This document shows, piece after piece, positions 48,077-55,708 of a DNA stretch of 64,000 nt. The first letter of the stretch is position 1; the number at the start of each line of letters is the position of its first letter. The DNA is from Methanoculleus receptaculi (GTDB lineage: Archaea > Halobacteriota > Methanomicrobia > Methanomicrobiales > Methanoculleaceae). The position numbers were made by a program, and so were the translations under genes. The stretch spans positions 372,001 through 436,000 of the forward strand of contig NZ_CP137642.1 of NCBI RefSeq assembly GCF_033472595.1, given 5' to 3'. The notes under the pieces are model-generated. The model was not told the DNA's origin, ran no database searches, and was given only the letters and a program-made list of their open reading frames with translations.

Positions 48077-49165
48077 ATGGCATTTGATCTATCGAAATGC
48101 GACTTCTCCCGCTGCAGGGGAGAATGTCTCGCCCGCTGCCCGTACGTATCATATGATGAGGACGACGCAAAGAGAGCAATGAAGTCCCTGATAGAGGGAG
48201 AACGCCACCAGATCCTGAAAGAGTGCATCACCTGCGCAGCGTGCAACGATTTCTGCCCGCTGGGCGCCGATCCCTGGGACCTCATCGCACGGCGGCAGGA
48301 AGAGACGGATGCTCTTGGCATCCCGGCGGACGCAAAGCCGTCGAGCGACTGGCTGACGAAACCGGCTGTAGTCATCCGGAGGGGCAAGCCGGGAGGGGCG
48401 CTGATCTCGGCCGGCGGGATCTACGAGGTGGTGCCCCAGGCGGAGTTCCTCACGGGACAGGTGTTTGAGGACGCAACCATCATCGGGGGAGGGCCGTACG
48501 CGTGCGGGTTTACCGAGACCCACCTCGGCCGGGCGTCCCGGCCGCTGAAGAACCTCCCGCACTTCATAGAGAATCTCGCGAAAGCGGCCGAAGAGTTCGG
48601 GGTCGACGAGATCGTCTTCACCCACGACGCCTGCTACAACGTGGCGACGACCCTCGCGATGCAGCAGGGGATCGAGGTGCCGTTCCGATCGGTCCACATC
48701 CTCGAGTACATCAGGAACTGGCTGCGCGACCACCCTGACCGGATCACGAATCCGCTCGGCATCAGCGTCGCGGTGCAGGGCGGCTGCACGACCCGCTACG
48801 CCCCGAAAGGCGGGGACCGTGAGATCTGGTCGGACTGGCTCGCCGATATCTTCGAAATGATCGGTGTAGAGTCCGTCGAGGAGAAGCGGACGTATACGGG
48901 AGATGACCGGCTCTGCTGCGGGTGCGGGATCTTCCACACCCAGCACGAGCGTGCAATCGAGATCCAGCGTAAAAACATCGGCGATGCCGCCAAAGCCGGT
49001 GCCGAAGAACTCGTCTTCATCTGCCCGGCCTGCATCTCCGTGATGCGGGCGACCTGCCGGAAGATGGAACTCGAGCCGATCTACATCACCCAGCTCGTGA
49101 AGCAGGCGCTGGGCGAGGAACTCGGACCCGCCGGAACCGCCGCGTTCGGGTATCCGGTGAAGTAG
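48077..49165 (+). CDS. HdrC/HdrB-like fused iron-sulfur protein
   Basis: A 362-aa protein. The N-terminal third has a ferredoxin-like pair: CDFSRCRGECLARCP and CITCAACNDFCPLG, typical of HdrC/GlpC modules. The C-terminal part holds one complete CCG-type cysteine set (GGCTTR, LCCGCG, CPAC), as in HdrB, and a poorer first copy (YACGF, HDACYN). HdrB-type domains bind non-cubane 4Fe-4S clusters and reduce disulfides; the substrate here is unknown. ATG 48077 is chosen; GTG 48074 directly precedes it. First gene of a four-gene operon. Confidence 0.87.
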   Translation: MAFDLSKCDFSRCRGECLARCPYVSYDEDDAKRAMKSLIEGERHQILKECITCAACNDFCPLGADPWDLIARRQEETDALGIPADAKPSSDWLTKPAVVIRRGKPGGALISAGGIYEVVPQAEFLTGQVFEDATIIGGGPYACGFTETHLGRASRPLKNLPHFIENLAKAAEEFGVDEIVFTHDACYNVATTLAMQQGIEVPFRSVHILEYIRNWLRDHPDRITNPLGISVAVQGGCTTRYAPKGGDREIWSDWLADIFEMIGVESVEEKRTYTGDDRLCCGCGIFHTQHERAIEIQRKNIGDAAKAGAEELVFICPACISVMRATCRKMELEPIYITQLVKQALGEELGPAGTAAFGYPVK

Positions 49166-49183
49166 CCAGACGAGGTGAGAAGA

Positions 49184-49675
49184 ATGGTGAAGTTTACGAA
49201 GGAGATGAAAGAAGCCCTGCGGGTTCCTGGCAAGGGGGGGAGCCTGATCTACCTCTGCACGTCGAGCAGGGACGGCAACCCGAACATCGCCGCGATGCGG
49301 TTCGTCGCCACCCACATGGACGACAAGATCCTGATCGCCGATATGTTCCTCTTGAAGACGAAGGCGAACATCAAGGAGAATCCCAACGTCGCGGTCACGA
49401 TCTGCCACCCGCTCGACGAGGGCCGCTGGTGGGTCTTCCGGGGCAAAGCCGTGGACATGGAGTACGGGTTCCCGCGCGATTTCGACTGGTACGGCGCGAA
49501 CGCAACGGATATCCTGAACGAATGGGGGAACTGGAACAAGGCCGAACCGCCGGATGAGGTGCCGCCGGACATCGTCTTCCCGAAAGCCGTCCAGCGCGGG
49601 GTTGTGGTCGTGCATGTCGAGGAGGTCTACTCCATCGAGCCGGGACATGTAGGAGAGAAGGTTCTAACGGGGTGA
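49184..49675 (+). CDS. FMN-binding split-barrel protein (PNPOx-like), first
   Basis: A 163-aa protein with the pyridoxamine-phosphate-oxidase-like barrel: LIYLCTSSRDGNPNIAAMRFVATHMDDKILIADMF, KENPNVAVTICHPL, and a C-terminal VVVVHVEEVYSIEPGHVGEKVL. Members bind FMN or F420 and act as small redox enzymes or flavin carriers. ATG 49184 is preceded by GAGGTGAGAAG. It follows the HdrCB-like gene by 18 bp. Confidence 0.85.
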   Translation: MVKFTKEMKEALRVPGKGGSLIYLCTSSRDGNPNIAAMRFVATHMDDKILIADMFLLKTKANIKENPNVAVTICHPLDEGRWWVFRGKAVDMEYGFPRDFDWYGANATDILNEWGNWNKAEPPDEVPPDIVFPKAVQRGVVVVHVEEVYSIEPGHVGEKVLTG

Positions 49676-49680
49676 TCGGG

Positions 49681-50160
49681 ATGACGGTAAATCTGACAGA
49701 TCGGATGAAGGCATGGATCGAGGCGATGGGCAGCCATCTCTGCGTCGCGACGCCGGAGGGCGTGCCGTTCGTGGTGCTGGGCCGCTATGCGAAGGTGACG
49801 GGCAACGATGAGGTGGCGTTCGCGCTTGCGGCAGATGAGGCGAATGTGATCGCGCCCGTGCTGTCGAAGAACCCGCGGGTGGCGTTCGGCGTCTCGCGCC
49901 AGGGCGGTATCCGTGCCCCATACCAGTTCAAGGGAACCGGAGAACTCCTCCGTTCCGGATCGGTCTTCGACACGGTCGCGGCACAGGCAAAAGAGGAGAA
50001 AGGGATTGACGCGGAATCGGTGCTTCTCGTCCGCCTGACCGAACTCTACTGCACGAAGCCCGGCTACGAGGCCGGGCAGAGGCTCGACGGCATGTCGCCG
50101 GAGGAACTCGATGCGTGGGAGCGACAGCGCTGGAAGGACGTGCCGAGGAAGAGGGACTGA
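49681..50160 (+). CDS. FMN-binding split-barrel protein (PNPOx-like), second
   Basis: A 159-aa paralogue-like protein of the same fold: MGSHLCVATPEGVPFVVLGRYAKVT, NVIAPVLSKNPRVAFGVS, YQFKGTGELLRSG and ESVLLVRLTELYCTKPGYEAG. It is only weakly similar to the first barrel, so not a recent duplicate. The C-terminus ends ELDAWERQRWKDVPRK. Starts 5 bp after the first. Confidence 0.82.
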   Translation: MTVNLTDRMKAWIEAMGSHLCVATPEGVPFVVLGRYAKVTGNDEVAFALAADEANVIAPVLSKNPRVAFGVSRQGGIRAPYQFKGTGELLRSGSVFDTVAAQAKEEKGIDAESVLLVRLTELYCTKPGYEAGQRLDGMSPEELDAWERQRWKDVPRKRD

Positions 50161-50166
50161 GTTCCG

Positions 50167-50439
50167 ATGAGCAACGACGAAAAAAAGATTCCTAAACAGT
50201 TTCCCTGGATCATCCCCTTCTCGTGCGAGGGGTGCGGCGACTGTGTCGAGGCCTGTCCGACCGGCTCGATCGAGCTTGTGGATCTCGGAAAGAAGATCGA
50301 CAAGGCCTGGATCACGAACCCGGAGACCTGCATCGGCTGCGGGAAGTGCGCCGATGCCTGCGTCGTCGGCGCCGTGCAGATGACGTCCTACGTCGAGAAG
50401 GCACTCAAGCGCTACCGCGAGAAGACGAGCCCGGAGTAA
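50167..50439 (+). CDS. 2[4Fe-4S] ferredoxin
   Basis: A 90-aa ferredoxin with two classical motifs, CEGCGDCVEACP (about residues 20-31) and CIGCGKCADACV (about 59-70), joined by LVDLGKKIDKAWITNPET. It is the last gene of the operon and the probable electron donor or acceptor for the HdrCB-like and flavin proteins encoded just upstream. Confidence 0.93.
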   Translation: MSNDEKKIPKQFPWIIPFSCEGCGDCVEACPTGSIELVDLGKKIDKAWITNPETCIGCGKCADACVVGAVQMTSYVEKALKRYREKTSPE

Positions 50440-50572
50440 TTCAGGGATCAGGCTCCTTTTTTACGTTCCCTGAAACACACACCTATGAGAGTGTGATGGG
50501 CACAGCACCGATCAGTACACTGGACCGTGGTGGCTGCGCATCTGATGGTGTGAGGTGCGATGTTCCGGAGGA

Positions 50573-50724
50573 GCGGAGCTTGAGAAACTCGAAGAGTTTC
50601 GAGGGGGGAGCACCCCCTCTCCCCTGTCTCTACTCCATAAGGCTCTACCTGCAACCCCCACCGCCCGCGCTTCGCGCTCCTCCCGCCCCCGAGAGGGGCG
50701 GGCAGTGCGTGACGATAGCCGGTG
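50573..50724 (+). repeat. Modular hairpin repeat, copy A
   Basis: Three modules in order: (1) CGGAGCTTGAGAA, then stem ACTC-GAA-GAGT, then TTCGAG (50573-50602); (2) GGGGG-AGCA-CCCCC followed by CCCCTGTCTCT (50604-50632); (3) CCGCCCC-GAGA-GGGGCGG followed by CAGTGCGTG-ACGATA (50683-50718). All three recur in copy B. Confidence 0.7.
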
Positions 50725-50825
50725 GGAAACCGTGTCCCGGGAGCGAGTTGTGATTCTGTTCTTTTTCGGGATCTCTCAATACTGTGGATCATGGGAATAT
50801 CCCCCCTGGGGATGGGGCTGACGGG

Positions 50826-51001
50826 GAGGGGGCTCGCCCCCACCCCTGTCTCTGCCTCGTATCTCCAGTTTCCAGAATCATTTTATACAGATAACTATAC
50901 GCCTGTAGCCCCCACTCGAAGACCTTTGGTCTTCTCAAGCTCCGGACGTTGTCCCTCGCACCCCGCCCCAGGGGGCGGGGGCAGTGCGTGGCGATACCCG
51001 G
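50826..51001 (+). repeat. Modular hairpin repeat, copy B (module 1 inverted)
   Basis: Contains module 2 (GGGGG-CTCG-CCCCC, then CCCCTGTCTCT, at 50826-50853), module 1 in inverted orientation (50914-50945; reverse complement CGGAGCTTGAGAA, stem GACC-AAA-GGTC, TTCGAG) and module 3 (CCCGCCCC-AG-GGGGCGGG then CAGTGCGTG-GCGATA, 50961-50996). The module 1 stems differ between copies by paired changes. Confidence 0.68.
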
Positions 51002-51109
51002 GAATATCGGTTGATGGGGTATGTGAGTAGAACGGGGTTGCCCAGAAATACCTCCCGAAGAAAGTAGAGGAGTTCAACAGAGCCCTTGAACCCAGACTCA
51101 TACCTGACT

Positions 51110-52054
51110 CTACAGAACCCCAAACGACTCAAGCAGCACGTCGGCATTCAGGCTACCGAAGTGATGGACTTCGCCGCTCTTCGAATCGTTCACCGCAACC
51201 TCCGCCGGCGAGAAGGCAAGCAGCGAGTCCACCTTGAGGAAGTCGTAGCCGGCATCCTTGAGCACCCGGGCAAACGGCCTCCCGTAGTCTGGGGAGGTCT
51301 GTGAGGGGAGGGTCGCAAAGACCGGGTCGTAGCCCTCCGCGACGAGGGAGACCGAGCCGTAGTAGATGTTGCAGTCGTTGGTCATCCCCATCGCCTCGAT
51401 GCCGGTCCGCTTTATGGGCCCGATCGGCGATCGGCCCGCCGCATGGCTGATGCGGAGGACGTCGTATCCTCTCTCCTCGAGTTTGTGGAGGGTCGCCGTG
51501 ACGACCCGCCCGGAGATCTGCACCGAGCCGATCAGGCTCCGGGTCGGGGCGACGAGGACGTAGAGGTTTTCGGGTTCGATGCCGCACTTCTCCGCGATGA
51601 AGCCCGTGACTTCCTCGTCCGGGAGGGTGTCCGCCTCCAGCGCGAGGATGCCGATCTCAGAGGCGTCGCGGTAGCCGAGCATTTTGTAGGTATTTTTCGG
51701 CTTTAAGGAGAGCGCCCGCGCCGGACCGGAAGCCATCGCGGAGTAGCCCCCGGCCTTGAGCACCCATCCCGCCTTCTGCGAACCGAGGCACGCGAGAGCG
51801 GGGCGGCTCACGGTGAGGTGCAGGAACGGGACGGGCACGTCGGCCACCCGGCCCATGGTTATCGCCGCCGTCGCAAGCCCCGCAAGGCAGGTCTCCACGA
51901 AGAGGGCGCCCGCCCGGTAACTCCCGGCGACGTGCACGCCGCAGTCGATGCACGTTGCGCCGTTCTCCAGTTCTGCAACCGCCACCCCGAGTTCGTCCCG
52001 GCGGTCGATCAGTTCTCTGACGACAGGCATTGCCGTGCGGTTTACGCTGAGCAT
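51110..52054 (-). CDS. mch: Methenyltetrahydromethanopterin cyclohydrolase
   Basis: A 314-aa enzyme of the methanogenesis C1 pathway, interconverting formyl- and methenyl-tetrahydromethanopterin. Recognisable family blocks are ATCIDCGVHVAGSYRAG, GPARALSLKPKNTYKMLGY, SHAAGRSPIGPIKRTGIEAMGMTND and a conserved C-terminal ESFGVL. The start is placed at ATG 52054 (MLSVNRTAMP); an ATG three codons upstream (52063) is possible. Direct evidence that the organism is a methanogen or close relative. Confidence 0.97.
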   Translation of the reverse strand: MLSVNRTAMPVVRELIDRRDELGVAVAELENGATCIDCGVHVAGSYRAGALFVETCLAGLATAAITMGRVADVPVPFLHLTVSRPALACLGSQKAGWVLKAGGYSAMASGPARALSLKPKNTYKMLGYRDASEIGILALEADTLPDEEVTGFIAEKCGIEPENLYVLVAPTRSLIGSVQISGRVVTATLHKLEERGYDVLRISHAAGRSPIGPIKRTGIEAMGMTNDCNIYYGSVSLVAEGYDPVFATLPSQTSPDYGRPFARVLKDAGYDFLKVDSLLAFSPAEVAVNDSKSGEVHHFGSLNADVLLESFGVL

Positions 52055-52174
52055 CGTCCTCACCTATCTCAGCGGAGGGATAGGGTGCAGAACGCTTTAG
52101 CAGTTCCCTTCCGGGCATGCAACCCGGTCCGACGCGCACCCGGCAACGACCGGCTTTATGCAACTGCCCGAGAA

Positions 52175-52190
52175 ATAGGTAATTACCTAT
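52175..52190. promoter_or_regulatory. Perfect 16-bp palindrome overlapping the thiM start codon
   Basis: ATAGGTAATTACCTAT is exactly self-complementary and its last two bases are the first two of the thiM ATG. A TATA-like GCTTTATGC lies at 52153-52161, about 28 bp before the ATG, and there is no Shine-Dalgarno, so the transcript is probably leaderless and the palindrome covers its start: a repressor operator. Archaeal ThiR-type regulators of thiamine genes are known; this site is a candidate. Confidence 0.65.
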
Positions 52191-53028
52191 GCCGGACAAC
52201 ACGAGAGAAGGCTCATCGGCACGCTTCGTGGATGGCGGGATCCCCGCCGGGATGCTCGCCGCCGTGCGGGAAGAGCGGCCTCTCATCCACCATATCACAA
52301 ACAGCGTCACAATCAACGACTGCGCGAACATAACCATCTGCGTTGGGGCCGCCCCCGTGATGGCATCTGCGCCTGAGGAGGTCGCCGAGATGGTCGCCGC
52401 CGCCGGTGCGCTCGTCCTGAACATCGGGACACTCTCTGCCGCACAGGTCGAGGCGATGCTGATTGCCGGCCGCCATGCAAACGATCTCGGTATCCCGGTC
52501 GTCCTAGACCCGGTCGGTGCCGGGGCAACGGCGTTTCGGACTGCATCCACAAGACGGCTCCTGGAGGCTCTCGATATCGCTGTACTGAAAGGCAACGCCG
52601 GGGAGATCGGTGTCCTCGCCGGAACCGGCGGGAGCGTAAGAGGGGTCGATTCGGCCGGTATCACGGCCGACCCCGTGGCGACGGTGCGGGAGTGCGCCAG
52701 TTCAACCGGGACGGTGGTGGCGATGACGGGGGAGACGGATCTCGTCACCGATGGGAGGGGGGTGTATGCCGTCAGAAACGGCAGTCCCCTGATGGAAAGG
52801 TTATCCGGGACGGGGTGCATGGCCGCGTCGATCACCGGGGCGTTCGCCGCGGTCGCAGGCGATCTCCCTGTCTCGTCGGCGGCAGCGCTCGCGGCGTTCG
52901 GCCTGGCCGGTGAGCGGGCGGAGGTTGCGGCACGCGGCCCTTACTCGTTTCGGGCGGCGCTCTTCGATGAACTTGCCGGGCTCACCCCCGACGACCTCGC
53001 CCGCCATGCACGGGTAGAGGTGTTGTAG
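52189..53028 (+). CDS. thiM: Hydroxyethylthiazole kinase
   Basis: A 279-aa enzyme phosphorylating hydroxyethylthiazole for thiamine salvage. Motifs: [26 protein letters not shown] near the N-terminus, [13 protein letters not shown] in the ribokinase-like core, [25 protein letters not shown] and the anion hole [18 protein letters not shown] with catalytic Cys. First gene of a thiM-thiE operon. Confidence 0.96.
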   Translation: MPDNTREGSSARFVDGGIPAGMLAAVREERPLIHHITNSVTINDCANITICVGAAPVMASAPEEVAEMVAAAGALVLNIGTLSAAQVEAMLIAGRHANDLGIPVVLDPVGAGATAFRTASTRRLLEALDIAVLKGNAGEIGVLAGTGGSVRGVDSAGITADPVATVRECASSTGTVVAMTGETDLVTDGRGVYAVRNGSPLMERLSGTGCMAASITGAFAAVAGDLPVSSAAALAAFGLAGERAEVAARGPYSFRAALFDELAGLTPDDLARHARVEVL

Positions 53029-53661
53029 ATGGGATACGACCTCTACGTGATCACGGACGAGACGGTTGGTGGCGGGCGCTCACACGCCGAACTCGCCCGC
53101 CGGGCCGTCGCCGGGGGTGCGGACGTGATCCAGCTCCGCGATAAGAGGCTCCCCGGCCGGGACCTCCTTGATGCGGCCTCCGCCATCCGGGAGGTCACCT
53201 ATGATGCGGGAGCGCTCTTCATCGTGAACGACCGCCTGGACGTGGCCCTCGCGGCCGGTGCCGACGGCGTCCACCTCGGCGAGAGCGACCTCCCTATCAG
53301 GCACGCCCGGAGGATCGCTCCACCGGGGTTCATCATCGGGGCCTCAGTCGGGTCCGTGGCCGCGGCGGTCCGGGCCGGGTTAGAGGGCGCCGACTACGTG
53401 GCGCTCAGCCCAACATTCTCGACCACGTCCAAGGATGACGCAGGGGAGGGGCATGGGCTCGCCGTGCTCTCGGCGATCAGGGCAGCGGTCTCCGTCCCGC
53501 TAATCGCGATCGGCGGAATCAATGCGGGAAACGTTGCCGATGTCATCGCTGCAGGGGCTGATGGTGTTGCGGTGATCTCGGCGGTCGTCGGGGTGGACGA
53601 TGTCACGGCAGCTGCCCGTGACCTCCGCGCCCGGATCGCCGCCACGAAACGGGGTTGCTGA
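53029..53661 (+). CDS. thiE: Thiamine-phosphate synthase
   Basis: A 210-aa TIM-barrel enzyme that joins hydroxymethylpyrimidine diphosphate and thiazole phosphate. Visible motifs: VITDETVGGGRSH, GADVIQLRDKRLP, FIVNDRLDVALAAGADGVHLGESDLP, IIGASVGSVAAA, YVALSPTFSTTSKDDA, PLIAIGGINAGN and GADGVAVISAVV. ATG follows the thiM stop without a gap. Confidence 0.96.
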   Translation: MGYDLYVITDETVGGGRSHAELARRAVAGGADVIQLRDKRLPGRDLLDAASAIREVTYDAGALFIVNDRLDVALAAGADGVHLGESDLPIRHARRIAPPGFIIGASVGSVAAAVRAGLEGADYVALSPTFSTTSKDDAGEGHGLAVLSAIRAAVSVPLIAIGGINAGNVADVIAAGADGVAVISAVVGVDDVTAAARDLRARIAATKRGC

Positions 53662-53810
53662 GTGTCTTCACCACCGGCTCACACCGTGTCGTTATCGAGA
53701 TCCTTGCATGACCGCCTGAAGGTCCTCTCCACACGGTATCCGTCTTCCAAAATGTGCCGGCACACAAACCCTCTTTGTCCTGGCTGTAGAACCTTTCCTG
53801 CGTGATACCC

Positions 53811-54293
53811 ATGACCCGGATCGAGTTCACCCCAACCGGGATCGTCCACTCCCCATTCCACGACCCGCGTGATATGCCCATCCAGCCAGTCGGAGCGAGG
53901 GGTGTCCGGGGAACGGTTGAACTCCACCCCGGCTGCGCCCCGGGCCTAAAGGACATTGAGGGTTTTTCACGGATCATCCTCCTCTACCACTTCCACCGAT
54001 CGGAGGGCTATTCGCTTGAGGTGGTGCCGTTCCTGGATGCAAGACCTCATGGTGTCTTTGCGACCAGGGCACCCCGCCGCCCGAACGCGATCGGTCTCTC
54101 GATTCTGCGGCTTGTTGCCGTCGATGGCGCGACGCTCATAGTCGAGGACGTCGATATCCTGGACGGCACTCCAGTCCTTGACATAAAGCCTTACGTCCCG
54201 GCGTTTGACGCCTACCCTGACGAACGTTCCGGGTGGCTGGCAGAGACTGAAAAAGATCCCGGCAGCGTGCGTTCGGATGATAGGTTCTGTTGA
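53811..54293 (+). CDS. TrmO-like (TsaA/UPF0066) tRNA methyltransferase, copy 1
   Basis: A 160-aa beta-barrel SAM-dependent protein. Conserved pieces are GIVHSPFHDPRDMPIQP, FSRIILLYHFHRS, FATRAPRRPNAIGLSILRL and the C-terminal DILDGTPVLDIKPYVPAFD. Bacterial TrmO N6-methylates t6A37 of tRNA-Thr; archaeal homologues are less studied. A paralogue of exactly equal length lies 0.9 kb downstream, with the transporter gene modA between them. ATG 53811 is chosen; GTG 53802 is an alternative. Confidence 0.88.
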   Translation: MTRIEFTPTGIVHSPFHDPRDMPIQPVGARGVRGTVELHPGCAPGLKDIEGFSRIILLYHFHRSEGYSLEVVPFLDARPHGVFATRAPRRPNAIGLSILRLVAVDGATLIVEDVDILDGTPVLDIKPYVPAFDAYPDERSGWLAETEKDPGSVRSDDRFC

Positions 54294-54404
54294 GTGCAGG
54301 GATCAGAAGATATAACACAACTGGCGTAAAGTAAACCAGCTTGACATAACCTGAAAGTAAATGTGCAGTCTTTAATAGCCGGGGCGCCGGTACTGAATGG
54401 TATC
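54294..54404 (+). promoter_or_regulatory. Promoter region of the molybdate/tungstate transporter operon
   Basis: An AT-rich 110-bp gap; TCTTTAATAG at about 54369-54378 sits 27-36 bp before the modA ATG and is a fair TATA candidate with a very short leader. No clear operator dyad was found. Confidence 0.4.
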
Positions 54405-55220
54405 ATGTCAAAAGAACCCATTGCATTGATTACGGCTGTCCTCATTGCCGTTCTACTCTGCACGGCAGGGTGCAGCAACACAGTCAGCGGGAATGGGACT
54501 TCCACCGCCGACAACACGACGCTGCTGGTCTACTCAGGCGCAGGACTCAAGACGGCGATGACCGAGATCGGGGAGGTCTTCACCGAGAAATACGGTATCG
54601 GCATCGATTACAACTTTGGCGGTTCCGGCACGCTCATCACACAGATGGAGTTATCCCGGAAAGGCGATCTCTTCATCCCCGGCGGAACGCCTGACTACCG
54701 GATCGCCCAGGGTAAGGGGCTGGTCGGTGAACCCGGATACGTTGCCTACCACGTCCCGGTGATCGTGGTTGCCCCCGGAAACCCGAAGAACATCACCTCG
54801 GTTGAGGACTTCGCCCGGCCAGGGCTGAAGATCGCCCTCGGCGACGCGAGCACCACCGCAATCGGCAGGGCCAGCGATAAACTCTTCCAGCAGCGTGGCA
54901 TCCTTGACGCCGTTGAGGCAAACGTCGTCCTCCGGGCGCCGACGGTCAACGAGGTGGCCGTGGCGATGAACATGGGCACCGCTGACGCCGCCCTAATCAC
55001 ACTTGATATGGTCAACCCCGAGACCATGGAGGTCATCGAACTGCCGCCGGAAAACGGTGTTGTCCTTATAGTGCCGATAGGGGTGACCACGTTCACAGAG
55101 CACCAGGATGCCGCCCGTCTCTTCGTTGAGTTTGTCACTTCCGGTGAGGGAAAGGCTATATTTGTAAAGCACGGGTTCCCGGCGTATCCTGATCCGGCCT
55201 ACACCGGTATAGAACCGTGA
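54405..55220 (+). CDS. modA: Molybdate/tungstate ABC transporter, substrate-binding lipoprotein
   Basis: A 271-aa protein. The N-terminal signal (residues 1-22) ends in a lipobox LCTAGC with the lipidated Cys at about 23, then a Ser/Thr-rich linker. The binding domain starts LLVYSGAGLKTAMTEIGEVF, with NFGGSGTLITQMELSRKGDLFIPGG as oxyanion-contact region, as in ModA/WtpA. Whether molybdate or tungstate is preferred cannot be told; methanogens need one or both for formylmethanofuran and formate dehydrogenases. A TrmO-like gene separates it from the permease gene. Confidence 0.92.
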   Translation: MSKEPIALITAVLIAVLLCTAGCSNTVSGNGTSTADNTTLLVYSGAGLKTAMTEIGEVFTEKYGIGIDYNFGGSGTLITQMELSRKGDLFIPGGTPDYRIAQGKGLVGEPGYVAYHVPVIVVAPGNPKNITSVEDFARPGLKIALGDASTTAIGRASDKLFQQRGILDAVEANVVLRAPTVNEVAVAMNMGTADAALITLDMVNPETMEVIELPPENGVVLIVPIGVTTFTEHQDAARLFVEFVTSGEGKAIFVKHGFPAYPDPAYTGIEP

Positions 55221-55225
55221 TCATC

Positions 55226-55708
55226 ATGGAGTACTCCTGCAGGGTGATCGGCGTCGCCCGGACACCCTTCACCGATCCGGCCGCCACCCCGATCCAGGCG
55301 GCTTTCTCCACCGCCCGCGGGGCGGTGGAGGTCTTCCCTGAGTACAGGGATGGGCTATCGATGCTCGTGGGGTTCTCCCATATCCTCCTCATCTACCGGT
55401 TCCACCGGGCTGCCGCCGAAGAACTTGCCGAACGACCGCTTATCGATGGCGCTGAGCCGCACGGCATCTTTGCCACCCGGCACTTCAACCGTCCGAACCG
55501 GCTTGGTATATCGGTTGTCAGACTCACCGGGATCGAGGGAGGGAGCATCACCATTGAGGGCGTCGACCTCCTGGACGGTACTCCGATCCTCGACATCAAA
55601 CCGTATATCCCGGCATTTGACTGCATCGAGAGCGCGAACTCCGGGTGGGTGACGCCTCAGCACGTCGAGCGGATCCAGAGACAGAGTGCATTATTCAGGT
55701 CAGGGTGA
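55226..55708 (+). CDS. TrmO-like (TsaA/UPF0066) protein, copy 2, within the mod operon
   Basis: A 160-aa paralogue of copy 1, with the same blocks: GVARTPFTDPAATPIQA, FSHILLIYRFHRA, FATRHFNRPNRLGISVVRL and DLLDGTPILDIKPYIPAFD. It starts 5 bp after the modA stop, and its own stop overlaps the modB GTG (GTGA), so it is firmly embedded in the transporter operon. This location hints at a role tied to Mo/W supply, beyond generic tRNA modification; that is inference. Confidence 0.88.
   Translation: MEYSCRVIGVARTPFTDPAATPIQAAFSTARGAVEVFPEYRDGLSMLVGFSHILLIYRFHRAAAEELAERPLIDGAEPHGIFATRHFNRPNRLGISVVRLTGIEGGSITIEGVDLLDGTPILDIKPYIPAFDCIESANSGWVTPQHVERIQRQSALFRSG

Larger units (their letters stand above)
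50440..51109. other. 670-bp gene-free region with modular repeats
   Basis: No convincing gene on either strand. The region contains two diverged copies of a modular GC-rich repeat (listed separately), separated by an AT-richer stretch including TTTTATACAGATAAC near 50880. Open frames here are caused by GC-rich, stop-poor sequence. Confidence 0.7.

Noticed and set aside
48149-49648. 499-codon open frame on the minus strand opposite the redox operon
   Set aside because: It is antisense to two well-supported genes (HdrCB-like and FMN-barrel) and its translation is low-complexity Asp/Arg/Val-rich without domains, a by-product of GC-rich third positions.
51110-52835. Long minus-strand frame running from the thiM region into mch
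   Set aside because: It is antisense to thiM over its first half and out of frame with mch; both real genes are clear.
54294-54404. Possible ModE-type operator before modA (CTGG...CCAG)
   Set aside because: Only 4 bp of symmetry; too weak to report as a site.
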